In this document: positions 38,751-46,912 of the stretch, piece after piece
Layout of the letters: each line of letters opens with the position of its first letter
Position numbering within the stretch: position 1 is the stretch's first letter
DNA from: Undibacterium_A arcticum
GTDB lineage: Bacteria > Pseudomonadota > Gammaproteobacteria > Burkholderiales > Burkholderiaceae_D
Assembly (NCBI RefSeq): GCF_042660705.1
Contig: NZ_JBHSUQ010000001.1
Strand: one strand, 5' to 3'
DNA length: 64,000 nucleotides
Notes under the pieces: model-generated
Database searches by the model: none
Told to the model about the DNA's origin: nothing
The model's input: only the letters and a program-made list of their open reading frames with translations
Position numbers and translations under genes: made by a program

Positions 38751-39086
38751 CTAGACTCTTTCAGTCTCTGCGCTTGCGCACACGAGCACTACGCCATCGG
38801 CAAGCTTGACCTTGAACGTTTTCAGGTTGTCGCGCGCCGGTGCGCACAGCACCTTGCCGCTCGCCAGGTCAAAGCGCGCCTGATGCAACGGACATTCGAC
38901 TTCACCGTTCTCGACCCAGCCTTCCGACAGCGACGCATTGCCGTGTGGACAGCGGTCCGCCACCGCGTAAAACTGGCCATCCAGATTGAACACCGCGACG
39001 TCCTCCTCGCCAACGCGCAAACAACGCGCTTCCTGGTTGCGCACCGCAGAGACATCGCACACTTTCAACCATGTCACATCAGGCAT
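38751..39086 (-). CDS. Rieske-type ferredoxin
   Basis: Small 2Fe-2S protein of 111 residues. Cluster ligands are in CPHGNASL (Cys-x-His) and CPLHQARFDL (Cys-x2-His), with the usual ~17-residue spacing. It transfers electrons from the ferredoxin reductase to the terminal oxygenase. Four bp after the glyoxalase gene in the same operon. Confidence 0.95.
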   Translation of the reverse strand: MPDVTWLKVCDVSAVRNQEARCLRVGEEDVAVFNLDGQFYAVADRCPHGNASLSEGWVENGEVECPLHQARFDLASGKVLCAPARDNLKTFKVKLADGVVLVCASAETERV

Positions 39087-39090
39087 TTTT

Positions 39091-39492
39091 CTACTCCTGC
39101 ATTTTGTTCTGAAGCAGTTCTATCTTGTAGCCGTCGGGGTCGCCAATGAAGGCGATCACACGGGTGCCACCTCGCATCCTGCCCGGCTCACGCAGGATGG
39201 TTACACCCTGGTTGCGCCACGCATCGACAGCCGCTTCGATATCATCCACACCGATGGCGAGATGGCCCCATGCGTCGCCTTTGTCATACGATTCGCTCCG
39301 GTCCCAGTTCCAAGTCAACTCGAGAACGGTTTCCGACTCTTCATCGCCATAACCGACAAAGGTGTTGGTGAAACGCTGGGTCGGATAGTCCGTTCTGCGC
39401 AACACCTGCATGCCAAGCAATCTGACGTAGAAATCGAGCGAACGGTTCAGGTCGACAACGCGCATCATCGTATGCATCAACCGGTATTTCAT
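39091..39492 (-). CDS. Glyoxalase I-like VOC protein
   Basis: 133 residues with the complete lactoylglutathione lyase metal set: His in RLMHTMMRV, Glu in ETVLELTWNWD, His in AWGHLAIGVDD and Glu in GYKIELLQ. The sequence also carries LDFYVRLLGMQVLRRTDYPT. It therefore looks like a functional methylglyoxal-detoxifying glyoxalase I, not an extradiol dioxygenase. Its place directly between oxygenase and ferredoxin suggests that the pathway generates a 2-oxoaldehyde. Confidence 0.9.
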   Translation of the reverse strand: MKYRLMHTMMRVVDLNRSLDFYVRLLGMQVLRRTDYPTQRFTNTFVGYGDEESETVLELTWNWDRSESYDKGDAWGHLAIGVDDIEAAVDAWRNQGVTILREPGRMRGGTRVIAFIGDPDGYKIELLQNKMQE

Positions 39493-39497
39493 GGCGC

Positions 39498-40622
39498 TTA
39501 TCCCGCGACCGCTTTCAGCACCAGATCCTGGAATGCATGCGCGCTGTCTTCCCAGTGAGGCGACATCAGGCCGCCGTCGCGCATCACCGGCGAAGAGCGA
39601 CCCTGCTGCAGGAGCTCGGCGATATGATGGTCTTCCTTGTGCACGTCGTACCACAGCTTGCAGAGATTCTGCTTGTCTGTTTCGGTATAGTTTTGGTCGC
39701 CAACGCTATACAGCACCCGGAACTGACGCGTACGGTCCGGCGCAATCGGAATATTCAGGTGCACGCCGGCCTGGTCCGGCAAATAGATGCCGAGCGCGAA
39801 GTTCGGGAACAGCGTCAGATAACGCGCGCTCATATCGAGGTTGCTCGATTTGGCGGTCGTATCTTTTTGTTCTTCGAGATCTACCGCGGAGCCCAGGCAA
39901 CGGCCGTCACTGATGGTGTAATGATCTTTCAGAGGCTGGCCGGCAGCGGTGGTGTCGTGGACGATCGGCACGTGGTACGGCTCGATGAAATTCTCCATCA
40001 GGAACTTCCAATTGCACTTGACCTCGCCCAGGTCGATCTTGCCGATCGGCTTTAACGCGCTGGTATCGAGCAGCTGGATGCGATCGGCGAAGGTCTTTGA
40101 ATACTCATCGAAATCCAGCGCATCGCCAGACAGATTGACAAAAATCCAGTCGTTCCATAGCGCAAAGCGCACCGGCATCAGGCCTGTTTCTTCTTTCTTG
40201 AAACCGGGAACTTCCTGGATCCGGAATCCGCCAAAGTGTGGCGCCGCTTCAAGTTCCCCATCCAGGTTGTAGGACCACGCATGGTACGGGCAGTTGATCG
40301 AGCCCTTGACGTTGCAGGTATCGGTCACCAGCTTCAGTCCGCGGTGTCGGCAGACGTTATGGAACACGCCGATTTCTGCTCGTTCATTCGACACGATCAG
40401 CAGCGGCCGACCCGCCACTTCGACCGGGACACATGTCCCGGGCACGCTGAGTTCATGCACGAAGCCGACAAAGGTCCAGCTCTTGGCAAACAGATTTTCC
40501 TGTTCGAGCTTGTAGAACTCTGCGCTGGTATAAGCCTCCGCCGCGAGCCCGTGCAGCACGTATCCCTCGCCTTGAGCTCTGTGCTGTTCCCGCACGCTGA
40601 GCACATTATCAATAACCGACAT
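39498..40622 (-). CDS. Rieske non-heme iron oxygenase, terminal (alpha) subunit
   Basis: 374 residues. Rieske ligands are CRHRGLKL and CPYHAWSYNLDG. The catalytic mononuclear iron site is the NFIEPYHVPIVHD segment (His-x4-His), with the third acidic ligand towards the C terminus (likely in MSPHWEDSAHAFQ). The bridging aspartate region is ENFIEPYH, where Glu is seen. It resembles the homotrimeric oxygenases that attack quaternary amines and N-substituted compounds more than arene dioxygenases with a beta subunit, none of which is present. First gene of the operon, divergent from a LysR regulator. The substrate is unknown. Confidence 0.9.
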   Translation of the reverse strand: MSVIDNVLSVREQHRAQGEGYVLHGLAAEAYTSAEFYKLEQENLFAKSWTFVGFVHELSVPGTCVPVEVAGRPLLIVSNERAEIGVFHNVCRHRGLKLVTDTCNVKGSINCPYHAWSYNLDGELEAAPHFGGFRIQEVPGFKKEETGLMPVRFALWNDWIFVNLSGDALDFDEYSKTFADRIQLLDTSALKPIGKIDLGEVKCNWKFLMENFIEPYHVPIVHDTTAAGQPLKDHYTISDGRCLGSAVDLEEQKDTTAKSSNLDMSARYLTLFPNFALGIYLPDQAGVHLNIPIAPDRTRQFRVLYSVGDQNYTETDKQNLCKLWYDVHKEDHHIAELLQQGRSSPVMRDGGLMSPHWEDSAHAFQDLVLKAVAG

Positions 40623-40879
40623 GTTTTTCTCCAGGTTTGCTGTGGTGTTGAATTCGATCCATCAATCGTTCGACGGTTGCCCAATGATAGGGAAGGCGAC
40701 ATGGCAGCTCAAACGATATGTTTTCACTGGTCCATGAGAAAAACTTGGGGAGGGGTGCCGCGGCGGATTGGCGCAATGTGGATATGGTCAAAACTTCATG
40801 GCTATATCGCGAAAAATTTCACTGATGCTCTTTTTGCCGGCGATATAATGAAAATTGGAAGGTCAGTAAAGGACACCGG
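40623..40879. promoter_or_regulatory. Divergent promoter region of the Rieske operon and its regulator
   Basis: 256 bp. A TATAAT hexamer lies at 40844-40849, 31 bp before the regulator start, with no convincing -35 partner. AAAGGACACCGG precedes the regulator ATG. No clean LysR palindrome was identified by eye. Confidence 0.35.
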
Positions 40880-41797
40880 ATGCCGTTGCCTCACAAATCG
40901 TACGCCACCATGCCGCAAAGATTGCCCCAACTAAATACACTGCGGACGTTTGAGGTTGCCGCGAGACACAGGAGCTTTACGCAGGCTGCGGTCGAGCTCC
41001 ACGTCACACCTTCAGCGATCAGTCATCAGATAAAACTGCTGGAGGACGAGTTGGGAATTCGCCTGTTCCGGCGCGAGAACAATAAACTGTTGCTGACCGA
41101 CGCCGGTACTTACCTGATGCAGGAATGCACGGCGGTGTTCGAGCGGCTGGCGGCGATCACGCAGGGTGTACGCAAGTACGGCTCGGATAAAAAGTTGAAT
41201 ATTGCGTTGCGCCCGTACTTCGCGCAAAAGTGGCTGATGCCGCGTATCGGATCGTTCTGGGAGAAGTATCCGGAGGTGGATCTGGCCTTGCATCACACGA
41301 TAAAAGAGCCCAGCTTTGCGGATGGCGCGATCGATATCTGGATCTGCTGGGGGGATGGCAATTTTCCCAATCTGGTATCGACGCTGCTGGTGAACGGCGA
41401 TTTAACCCCGGTATGTAGCCCGCGCATTCTGCATGCGGGGAATGGCTCGCTTTCCCCCGATATTCTGACGGCCCACTGCCTGCTGGACGAGGAGTTGCCC
41501 GACAACTGGAACCGCTGGCTGGAAATCGCCGGCGAACCGAAGCTCATCCCGCGCAAACGCATCAGCATCGATGACACCAACGTGCGCCTACATGCCGCAA
41601 TCGACGGGCAGGGATTCTTGCTGACCTGCCTGTCGCTGCTGCAGCGGGAATTGAAAGAAGGTATTCTGGTGGCGCCGTTCGATTGCACATTACCCCACTA
41701 CTCGTACTATGCCGTGTACAAGAACGAGACCCTGGAAAATCCGAAGGCGCGGGCATTTATTGAGTGGTTGCTAAGTAACGCGGCATCCGAAAAGTGA
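40880..41797 (+). CDS. LysR-family regulator (GcvA-like) of the Rieske locus
   Basis: 305 residues. The GcvA-type start PQRLPQLNTLRTFEVAARHR is followed by the helix-turn-helix SFTQAAVELHVTPSAISHQI. The effector domain follows. ATG 40880 has AAGGA six bases before it; ATG 40910 is a possible alternative. It is divergent from the Rieske operon and so probably controls it in response to its substrate. Confidence 0.9.
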   Translation: MPLPHKSYATMPQRLPQLNTLRTFEVAARHRSFTQAAVELHVTPSAISHQIKLLEDELGIRLFRRENNKLLLTDAGTYLMQECTAVFERLAAITQGVRKYGSDKKLNIALRPYFAQKWLMPRIGSFWEKYPEVDLALHHTIKEPSFADGAIDIWICWGDGNFPNLVSTLLVNGDLTPVCSPRILHAGNGSLSPDILTAHCLLDEELPDNWNRWLEIAGEPKLIPRKRISIDDTNVRLHAAIDGQGFLLTCLSLLQRELKEGILVAPFDCTLPHYSYYAVYKNETLENPKARAFIEWLLSNAASEK

Positions 41798-41905
41798 ATG
41801 GATGCTGACAGCGATTGCTTGATGCGCCGTTAGCTTGTACGGACAGGGAATTCACCGCCCGGGTGCAAGCATTGTGGACCGCGGCGCGACCAGCTTCCCT
41901 AAAGA

Positions 41906-42962
41906 GCTACTGGTTGCGGGTTTCCAAGGAAAGCGTTTGCCAGTCTGCGTTTTCGGCCATCGGCATGAAACGCGCTACAATTCGGTCGCTTTGGCGGTCG
42001 AAATGGCGAAAAGCCAGCAGTGGCAACGGATTCCAACGAATTTGAGTGCAGAGCAGTTCAAGCAATTTGTCTTGCCCCACCTAATCGTGGGGAGTCGTGG
42101 TCCGGCGCCGAAACTAGGCTTGCACGCAATCTTCAATTACATTTTGCGACTGCTGTATCTGGGATGCCAGTGGAAAGAATTGCCGATTACAAGAGATCAA
42201 ATCGGTCGCCCAGAAATTCACTACTCGCGCATTTATCGCATGTTTCGCCTTTGGCAGGCGCGTGGCTGCTTTGACGCGATCTTCAACGGTTCGGTGTGGG
42301 CGCTTCACGCCGCGAATCTGCTCGACATCAGCGTCATTCACGGCGATGGCACAACGACTGCGGCGAAGAAAGGCGGCGACAATCTCGGCTTTAGCGGACA
42401 TAAGAGGATGAAGGGCGACAAGGTCGTCGCGTTCTGCGAACGGAATTGCAACGTGATCGCCCCGTTTGTGGCGGCTCCGGGAAATCAGAATGAATCGCCG
42501 CTCTTGCGCGAAGGCTGCCGCAGGTGATGCGCATCGCCCGCGCGGTCGGTTTCTCCCTGCGCGGCGCCATCGTCAGTCTGGATGGCGCCTACGATTGCCG
42601 CCTCAACCGCAAGGCGATTTTCAATCGCGGCATGACCCCCAATATCAACGCCAACCCGCGCGGCCGAAAGAAATCAAAGCGCGGACGCAAGCCGTTCTTC
42701 GATCCCGACATTTTTGAAGAGCGGTTCAACACAATCGAGCGGGTGTTCGCCTGGGAAGACAAGTTCCGGCGCTTGCTGCTTCGGTTCGAGCGCCTCAGCC
42801 AACTGCACTACGCCTTTAAAACCTTGGCCTATACGATGATCAACCTACGGCACTTCTGTCAGGGTTAATCAAGCGCCATTGCCACAACGTCTCGCTCTTC
42901 AGATGCCGCCCTCTCGCACAACGCTTTCACTCCGCTTGAACGAGAAACCCGCAACCAGTAGC
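41906..42962 (+). mobile_element. IS5-family insertion sequence
   Basis: About 1.06 kb bounded by a perfect 19-bp inverted pair GCTACTGGTTGCGGGTTTC (41906-41924 and, inverted, 42944-42962), enclosing one transposase gene. The element sits inside the tniQ relic. Immediate flanks (TAAAGA left, CAGAGA right) share AGA but do not give a clear target duplication. Confidence 0.85.
42003..42868 (+). CDS. IS5-family transposase (one frameshift)
   Basis: Transposase of IS5/IS427 type, about 288 residues once corrected. N-terminal part: LSAEQFKQFVLPHLIVGSRG, LGLHAIFNYILRLLYLGCQW. The DDE core has D in DISVIHGDGTTTAAKKGGDN, D in AIVSLDGAYDC and E in FNTIERVFAWEDKFRRLLLR. The frame breaks near 42513 (GAAGGCTGCC, one base short of reading REALPQVMRIAR). 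If the shift is real the element cannot transpose by itself. Confidence 0.85.
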
Positions 42963-43114
42963 CAGAGAATTACGTGAAGGAGTGTTGGCCCGAACGCGAA
43001 AATATCGAAAAAGTCCTATGTTGCAGCGCAAAATAAAATTGATCTCGGGGCGCCAGAACCGAAAATTCCAAGCTCGCATTTTCATCTATTAGCAAATATT
43101 CGCGCAAATTAGCA

Positions 43115-43133
43115 GATTATTCGAGCGTCGACA
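43115..43133 (-). repeat. Diverged right terminal repeat of the second tni element
   Basis: Reverse complement reads TGTCGACGCTCGAATAATC, matching 16 of 19 positions of the repeat at 27565-27583. Inward it continues with TGCTAATTTGCGCGAATATT as in the intact right end. Confidence 0.8.
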
Positions 43134-43138
43134 GCATA

Positions 43139-44332
43139 TCAGGCTAGCTCCTCCAGTGCATTCAACGCTGTCGCCAGTTGGGCCACCTCGTCGCAGGTAT
43201 GCGCCGCCGACAGCGTGACGCGCAAGCGCGCGGTATTCAGCGGCACCGTTGGCGGCCGGATCGCCGGCACCCACAGCCCTTGCGCATACAGCGCAGCAGC
43301 GGCGCGCAGTGTCTCGTCGTTGCTGCCGATCACGATCGGCTGAATCGCGGTGGGCGATGCGATGCGCTGCCAGCGCTGCAACTGCAAGGACTGGTCCAGC
43401 TGGGCGATCAGGGCTTGCAGATGGGCGCGGCGGGCGCGGCCTTCGTCGCCGGCGATCAACTCGATGCTGGTCAGCAACGCGTGGGCCAAGGCCGGCGCAG
43501 CGGCGGTCGTATAGATGTAAGGCCGGGCCCGCTGGATCAGCCATTCGATCACCGTTTCATGGGCGGCGACGAACGCGCCGCCGACGCCGGCCGCCTTGCC
43601 CAGCGTGCCCATGTAGACCAGATACGGCGAGCGCAGATTGAAGTGTTCCAGCGCGCCGCGCCCGTTGGCACCGAGCATGCCGAAGCCGTGCGCATCGTCG
43701 ACCACCAGCCACGCGCCGTGTCGTTCGCACAAGGCCAGCAACGCCGGCAGCGGTGCCAGATCACCATCCATGCTGAACACGCTATCGGTCACGACTACTT
43801 TGGTCACGGCGCTGCTGGCGGCCAGCATCGCGGCCAGGGCTGCAGTATCGCCGTGCGGATAGACCTGCACTGCCGCGCGCGACAGGCGCACGCCGTCGAT
43901 CAGCGACGCATGGTTCAGCGATTCGGAAAATATCGCGGCATCGCGCCCGGCCAGCGCGGTGATGACCGCCAGATTCGCCATGTAGCCGGTGCAGAAATAC
44001 AGCGCGCGGGCCGACTCCAGATGCGGCGACATGAACTCCGCCAGCCGTTCTTCCAGCAGTGCATGGGCGCGCGAATGGCCGCTGATCAGGTGCGAGGCGC
44101 CGCTGCCGACGCCGTAGCGGGTCGCTCCTTCGCGCAAGGCCTCGACCACGCGCGGATGCGCGGCCAGGCCGAGGTAATCATTGCTGCAGAATGCCAGCAT
44201 CGCGCGGTCGTCCAGCTCGACCCGCGGCGCGCACGGCGTCTCCGCGATACGGCGGCGGCGGCGCAAGCCGCGTTGCTCCAACTGCTGCAGTTCGCTTTCC
44301 AGTGTCGCGATGAGTTGCATCGGCATGCTCAT
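43139..44332 (-). CDS. bioF: 8-amino-7-oxononanoate synthase
   Basis: PLP enzyme of 397 residues joining pimeloyl thioester and alanine in biotin synthesis. Motifs: FCSNDYLGLAAHPRVVEALR, GSGASHLISGHSRAHALLEE, VVDDAHGFGMLG, and the PLP lysine in MGTLGKAAGVGGAF. Its ATG overlaps the bioA stop (ATGA). Normally bioD and bioB follow in betaproteobacteria, but here a transposon relic begins 5 bp after the bioF stop. Confidence 0.95.
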   Translation of the reverse strand: MSMPMQLIATLESELQQLEQRGLRRRRRIAETPCAPRVELDDRAMLAFCSNDYLGLAAHPRVVEALREGATRYGVGSGASHLISGHSRAHALLEERLAEFMSPHLESARALYFCTGYMANLAVITALAGRDAAIFSESLNHASLIDGVRLSRAAVQVYPHGDTAALAAMLAASSAVTKVVVTDSVFSMDGDLAPLPALLALCERHGAWLVVDDAHGFGMLGANGRGALEHFNLRSPYLVYMGTLGKAAGVGGAFVAAHETVIEWLIQRARPYIYTTAAAPALAHALLTSIELIAGDEGRARRAHLQALIAQLDQSLQLQRWQRIASPTAIQPIVIGSNDETLRAAAALYAQGLWVPAIRPPTVPLNTARLRVTLSAAHTCDEVAQLATALNALEELA

Positions 44333-45669
44333 GCTTGGATCACTTTTTCAAAAACGGTTTGGGTGCGCGCCGCCAAGCCGTCGATCTCGTCCTGGTCCAG
44401 CACGTACGGCGGCATCAGATACACGGTGCGGCCGATCGGGCGCAGCAACAGCTCATGTTCCAGCGCGGTGCTGAAGAAACGGCGCGAGAAGGTGGCGGCG
44501 GCAGCCGGATCTTCGATCACCGCATCGAACGCGAAGATCATGCCGCGCTGGCGGAAATGCCTGACTTGCGGATGGGCGGCCAGCGGTGCCAGCGCCGCGT
44601 TCAGCTGCTGCGCACGCAGACGGTTGCGGTTCAATACGTCGTCTTCCTCGAAGATCGCCAGCGTCGCCAGCGCCGCCCGGCAAGCCAGCGGATTGCCGGT
44701 ATACGAATGCGAATGCAGGAAGCCGCGCGCGATATCGGCATGATAAAACGCCTGATACACCGCGTCGCGCGTCATCACCAGCGACAGCGGCAGATAGCCG
44801 CCGCTGATGCCTTTCGACAGGCACAGGAAATCGGGCCAGATATTGGCTTGCTCGCAGGCGAAAAAAGTACCGGTGCGGCCGCAGCCGACCGCGATTTCAT
44901 CGGCGATTAGATGCACCTGGTAACGGTCGCACAGCGCTCGCACTTCGCTTAAGTACACCGGGTCGTGCATTGCCATGCCAGTCGCGCATTGCACCAGCGG
45001 CTCGATGATCAGCGCAGCGATCTTGTCGGCGCGCTGTTGCAGTAACGCTTCCAGCTCGGCGGCGGCACGCCGCGCGACATCGGCCGCCGATTCGCCGTCT
45101 CGCGCACCGCGCGCATCGGGCGACGCCACCACATGCGCCTGACGCAGCAACGGGCCGTAGGCATCGCGGAACAGCGCCACGTCGGTGACCGCGAGCGCGC
45201 CGATGGTTTCGCCGTGATAGCTGCCCTTCAGGCAGACAAATTCCTGCTTGTCAGTTTTCCCAGCATTGCGCCATGCATGAAAACTCATCTTCAGCGCAAT
45301 CTCGACCGCCGACGCGCCATCCGATGCATAAAAAGAGTGCCCCAGCACATGGCCGGTGCGCGCCGTCAGTTGTTCCGACAATTCGATCACCGGCTCATGC
45401 GTGAAACCGGCCAGCATCGCGTGTTCCAGCTTGTCGAGCTGATCCTTCAGTGCCGCGTTGATGCGCGGATTGGCGTGACCAAACAGATTGACCCACCAGG
45501 AGCTGATCGCATCGAGGTAACGCTTGCCATCGGCATCATACAGCCAGGCGCCGCGGCCGTGGCTGACCGGCACCAGCGGCACGGTCTCGTGATGCTGCAT
45601 CTGGGTGCAGGGATGCCAAACGCTGCGCAAGCTGCGGGTGACCCAATCGGTTTGTTTGCTTAACTCCAA
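44329..45669 (-). CDS. bioA: Adenosylmethionine-8-amino-7-oxononanoate aminotransferase
   Basis: PLP aminotransferase forming 7,8-diaminopelargonate. Clear motifs: VWHPCTQMQHHETVPLV, SSWWVNLFGHANPRINAAL, FYASDGASAVEIALKMSFH, KGSYHGETIGALAV, HLIADEIAVGCGRTG and the PLP lysine in LCLSKGISGGYLPLSLV. No ATG fits the N terminus. TTG 45669 (ELSKQTDWVTRS) with GGAG upstream is the best start, giving ~446 residues. The upstream open frame runs into unrelated relic DNA. Confidence 0.9.
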   Translation of the reverse strand: MELSKQTDWVTRSLRSVWHPCTQMQHHETVPLVPVSHGRGAWLYDADGKRYLDAISSWWVNLFGHANPRINAALKDQLDKLEHAMLAGFTHEPVIELSEQLTARTGHVLGHSFYASDGASAVEIALKMSFHAWRNAGKTDKQEFVCLKGSYHGETIGALAVTDVALFRDAYGPLLRQAHVVASPDARGARDGESAADVARRAAAELEALLQQRADKIAALIIEPLVQCATGMAMHDPVYLSEVRALCDRYQVHLIADEIAVGCGRTGTFFACEQANIWPDFLCLSKGISGGYLPLSLVMTRDAVYQAFYHADIARGFLHSHSYTGNPLACRAALATLAIFEEDDVLNRNRLRAQQLNAALAPLAAHPQVRHFRQRGMIFAFDAVIEDPAAAATFSRRFFSTALEHELLLRPIGRTVYLMPPYVLDQDEIDGLAARTQTVFEKVIQA

Positions 45670-45774
45670 AATCAACTCCAAAATTTCCTGGTCAGCCAAG
45701 CCACGACGGCATATGATTTTACAGAAACGGCATAACCCCGTGATGGCACACATGCGCCCATAAAGGGCGGAACA

Positions 45775-45890
45775 AAACGGGCTGAGCTGGCGCACCCAGC
45801 AGCAGTTTGCGCACAGGCAGTTCCATCTTTTTACCGGTTAAGGCGCGCGGGATTTCGTCAACCTGATAGATCACCGCAACATTGCCCAAT
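45775..45890 (-). pseudogene. Acetoacetyl-CoA synthetase 3' remnant
   Basis: Reads NVAVIYQVDEIPRALTGKKM and then ELPVRKLLLGAPAQPV, the conserved C-terminal lysine region of acetoacetyl-CoA synthetase (IPRTLxGKKxEVPxKKLLLG). Only ~40 codons are present, with no gene on either side in frame. Confidence 0.65.
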
Positions 45891-45902
45891 CATTTATTGA
45901 TC

Positions 45903-46025
45903 TCAAGCCCAGCCTGTTTCCTTCAATACCCCGATTATCTGCTGTTCTGTAAATCGATTCTTCATGCCTGCCTCCCTAAGGGCAGACTCTACATACTTGC
46001 CGTACTAATTCAAGGGGGCAGGTCA
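45903..46025 (-). pseudogene. IS3-family (IS407-like) end with OrfA stub
   Basis: From ATG 45965: MKNRFTEQQIIGVLKETGWA then stop, the first 20 codons of an IS3-family OrfA (helix-turn-helix protein beginning MKxxRFTEEQIIGVLKE). Upstream, TGACCTGCCCCC at the outer edge (46025) is the terminal repeat of IS407-group elements. The rest of the element is gone. Confidence 0.7.
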
Positions 46026-46208
46026 TTGACTGCGAAAATGTGGCAAAGAAAATAACCCTTTGCCAAATCAATCCTGCATGTACTGAACGCCATTTCAAGC
46101 GCTCCTTTCGTCTAATTGATCTCCCGAATTTCCCCTACGGCATTTTGATGCCGCTGTCGGTTGGATCCGTCCATTCCATTAAAGTCGTTTTGGTCGTGCA
46201 GCTCAATG

Positions 46209-46912
46209 TTACCCGCCGAGATAGGCCTTGCGAACGTGCGGATCGTCGATCATGTCCTTCCCGGTCCCCTCGAGGGACAGTGATCCCGATTCAAACAGAT
46301 AGGCACGATCACACATATCCAGCGCAGCGTAGGCGTTCTGCTCCACCATCAGCACGGTCATTCCGTCGTCGCGAACACGCCTGATGATCTCAAAGGTGCG
46401 CTCCACAATATTTGGCGCGAGGCCAAGAGACGGTTCGTCGAATAGGACCAGCTTAGGGCGCGACATCAAGGCGCGCCCTATCGCGAGCATTTGTTGTTCC
46501 CCACCTGAAAGTGTGCCGGCCATCTGATGCCGGCGCTCTGCCAGTTTCGGAAAATTGTCGAACATCCGCCCCATATCGGCAGTAATCCCTGCCTTATCCT
46601 TGCGTCGATAGGCGCCTATTTCAAGATTTCCTGGATCGTCATTTGCGGGAAAACGCGTCGGCCTTCCGGGCAATGCGCAATCCCCATCGACAGAATGTGT
46701 TGCGGTGACGCCTTTGTGATATCCACTCCCTCAAAGCATATGCGGCCACTGACTGGGGGCAGAAGACCAGAAATTGCCTTAAGGGTGGATGTCTTGCCTG
46801 CGCCATTGGCGCCGATCAGGGTGACGAGCTCGCCCTTCTTGACGACGATAGAGACACCTTTAATTGCATCAACCTTGCCATAACGACAGATGATATTGTT
46901 AATTTCAAGCAT
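46209..46912 (-). CDS. livF: Liv-type ABC transporter ATPase LivF (one frameshift)
   Basis: ATP-binding subunit starting MLEINNIICRYGKVDAIKGV. Walker A is GANGAGKTS, signature LSGGEQQMLAIGRAL, Walker B KLVLFDEPSLGLAP. The frame breaks near 46628: GAAATCTTG lacks one A, and GAAAATCTT gives QENLEIGAYRRKD. Restored length 234 residues is standard. Last gene of livKHMGF, starting 8 bp inside the end of livG. Confidence 0.92.

Larger units (their letters stand above)
41815..43133 (+). pseudogene. Right-end relic of a second, diverged tni transposon (tniQ 3' end), split by an IS
   Basis: Left of the IS5-family element the DNA encodes DREFTARVQALW..ARPASLK, resembling DARSMRTHWLWPLIPPASLD in the TniQ C-terminal part of the transposon at 23.6-27.6 kb. 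Right of it, NYVKECWPERENIEK then KSPMLQRKIKLIS (one base short between) resembles DYVKTCWPELDNIEKAPMLH. It ends in a diverged terminal repeat at 43115-43133. Only ~230 bp of the second transposon survive. Its end lies 5 bp from the bioF stop codon. Confidence 0.75.

Noticed and set aside
39091..39492. Extradiol ring-cleavage dioxygenase in the Rieske operon
   Set aside because: The VOC protein is only 133 residues and has the His/Glu/His/Glu set of glyoxalase I rather than the two-domain His/His/Glu site of extradiol enzymes.
43178..44743. 521-codon plus-strand open frame opposite bioF and bioA
   Set aside because: Shadow frame of the biotin genes with biased composition and no recognisable domain.
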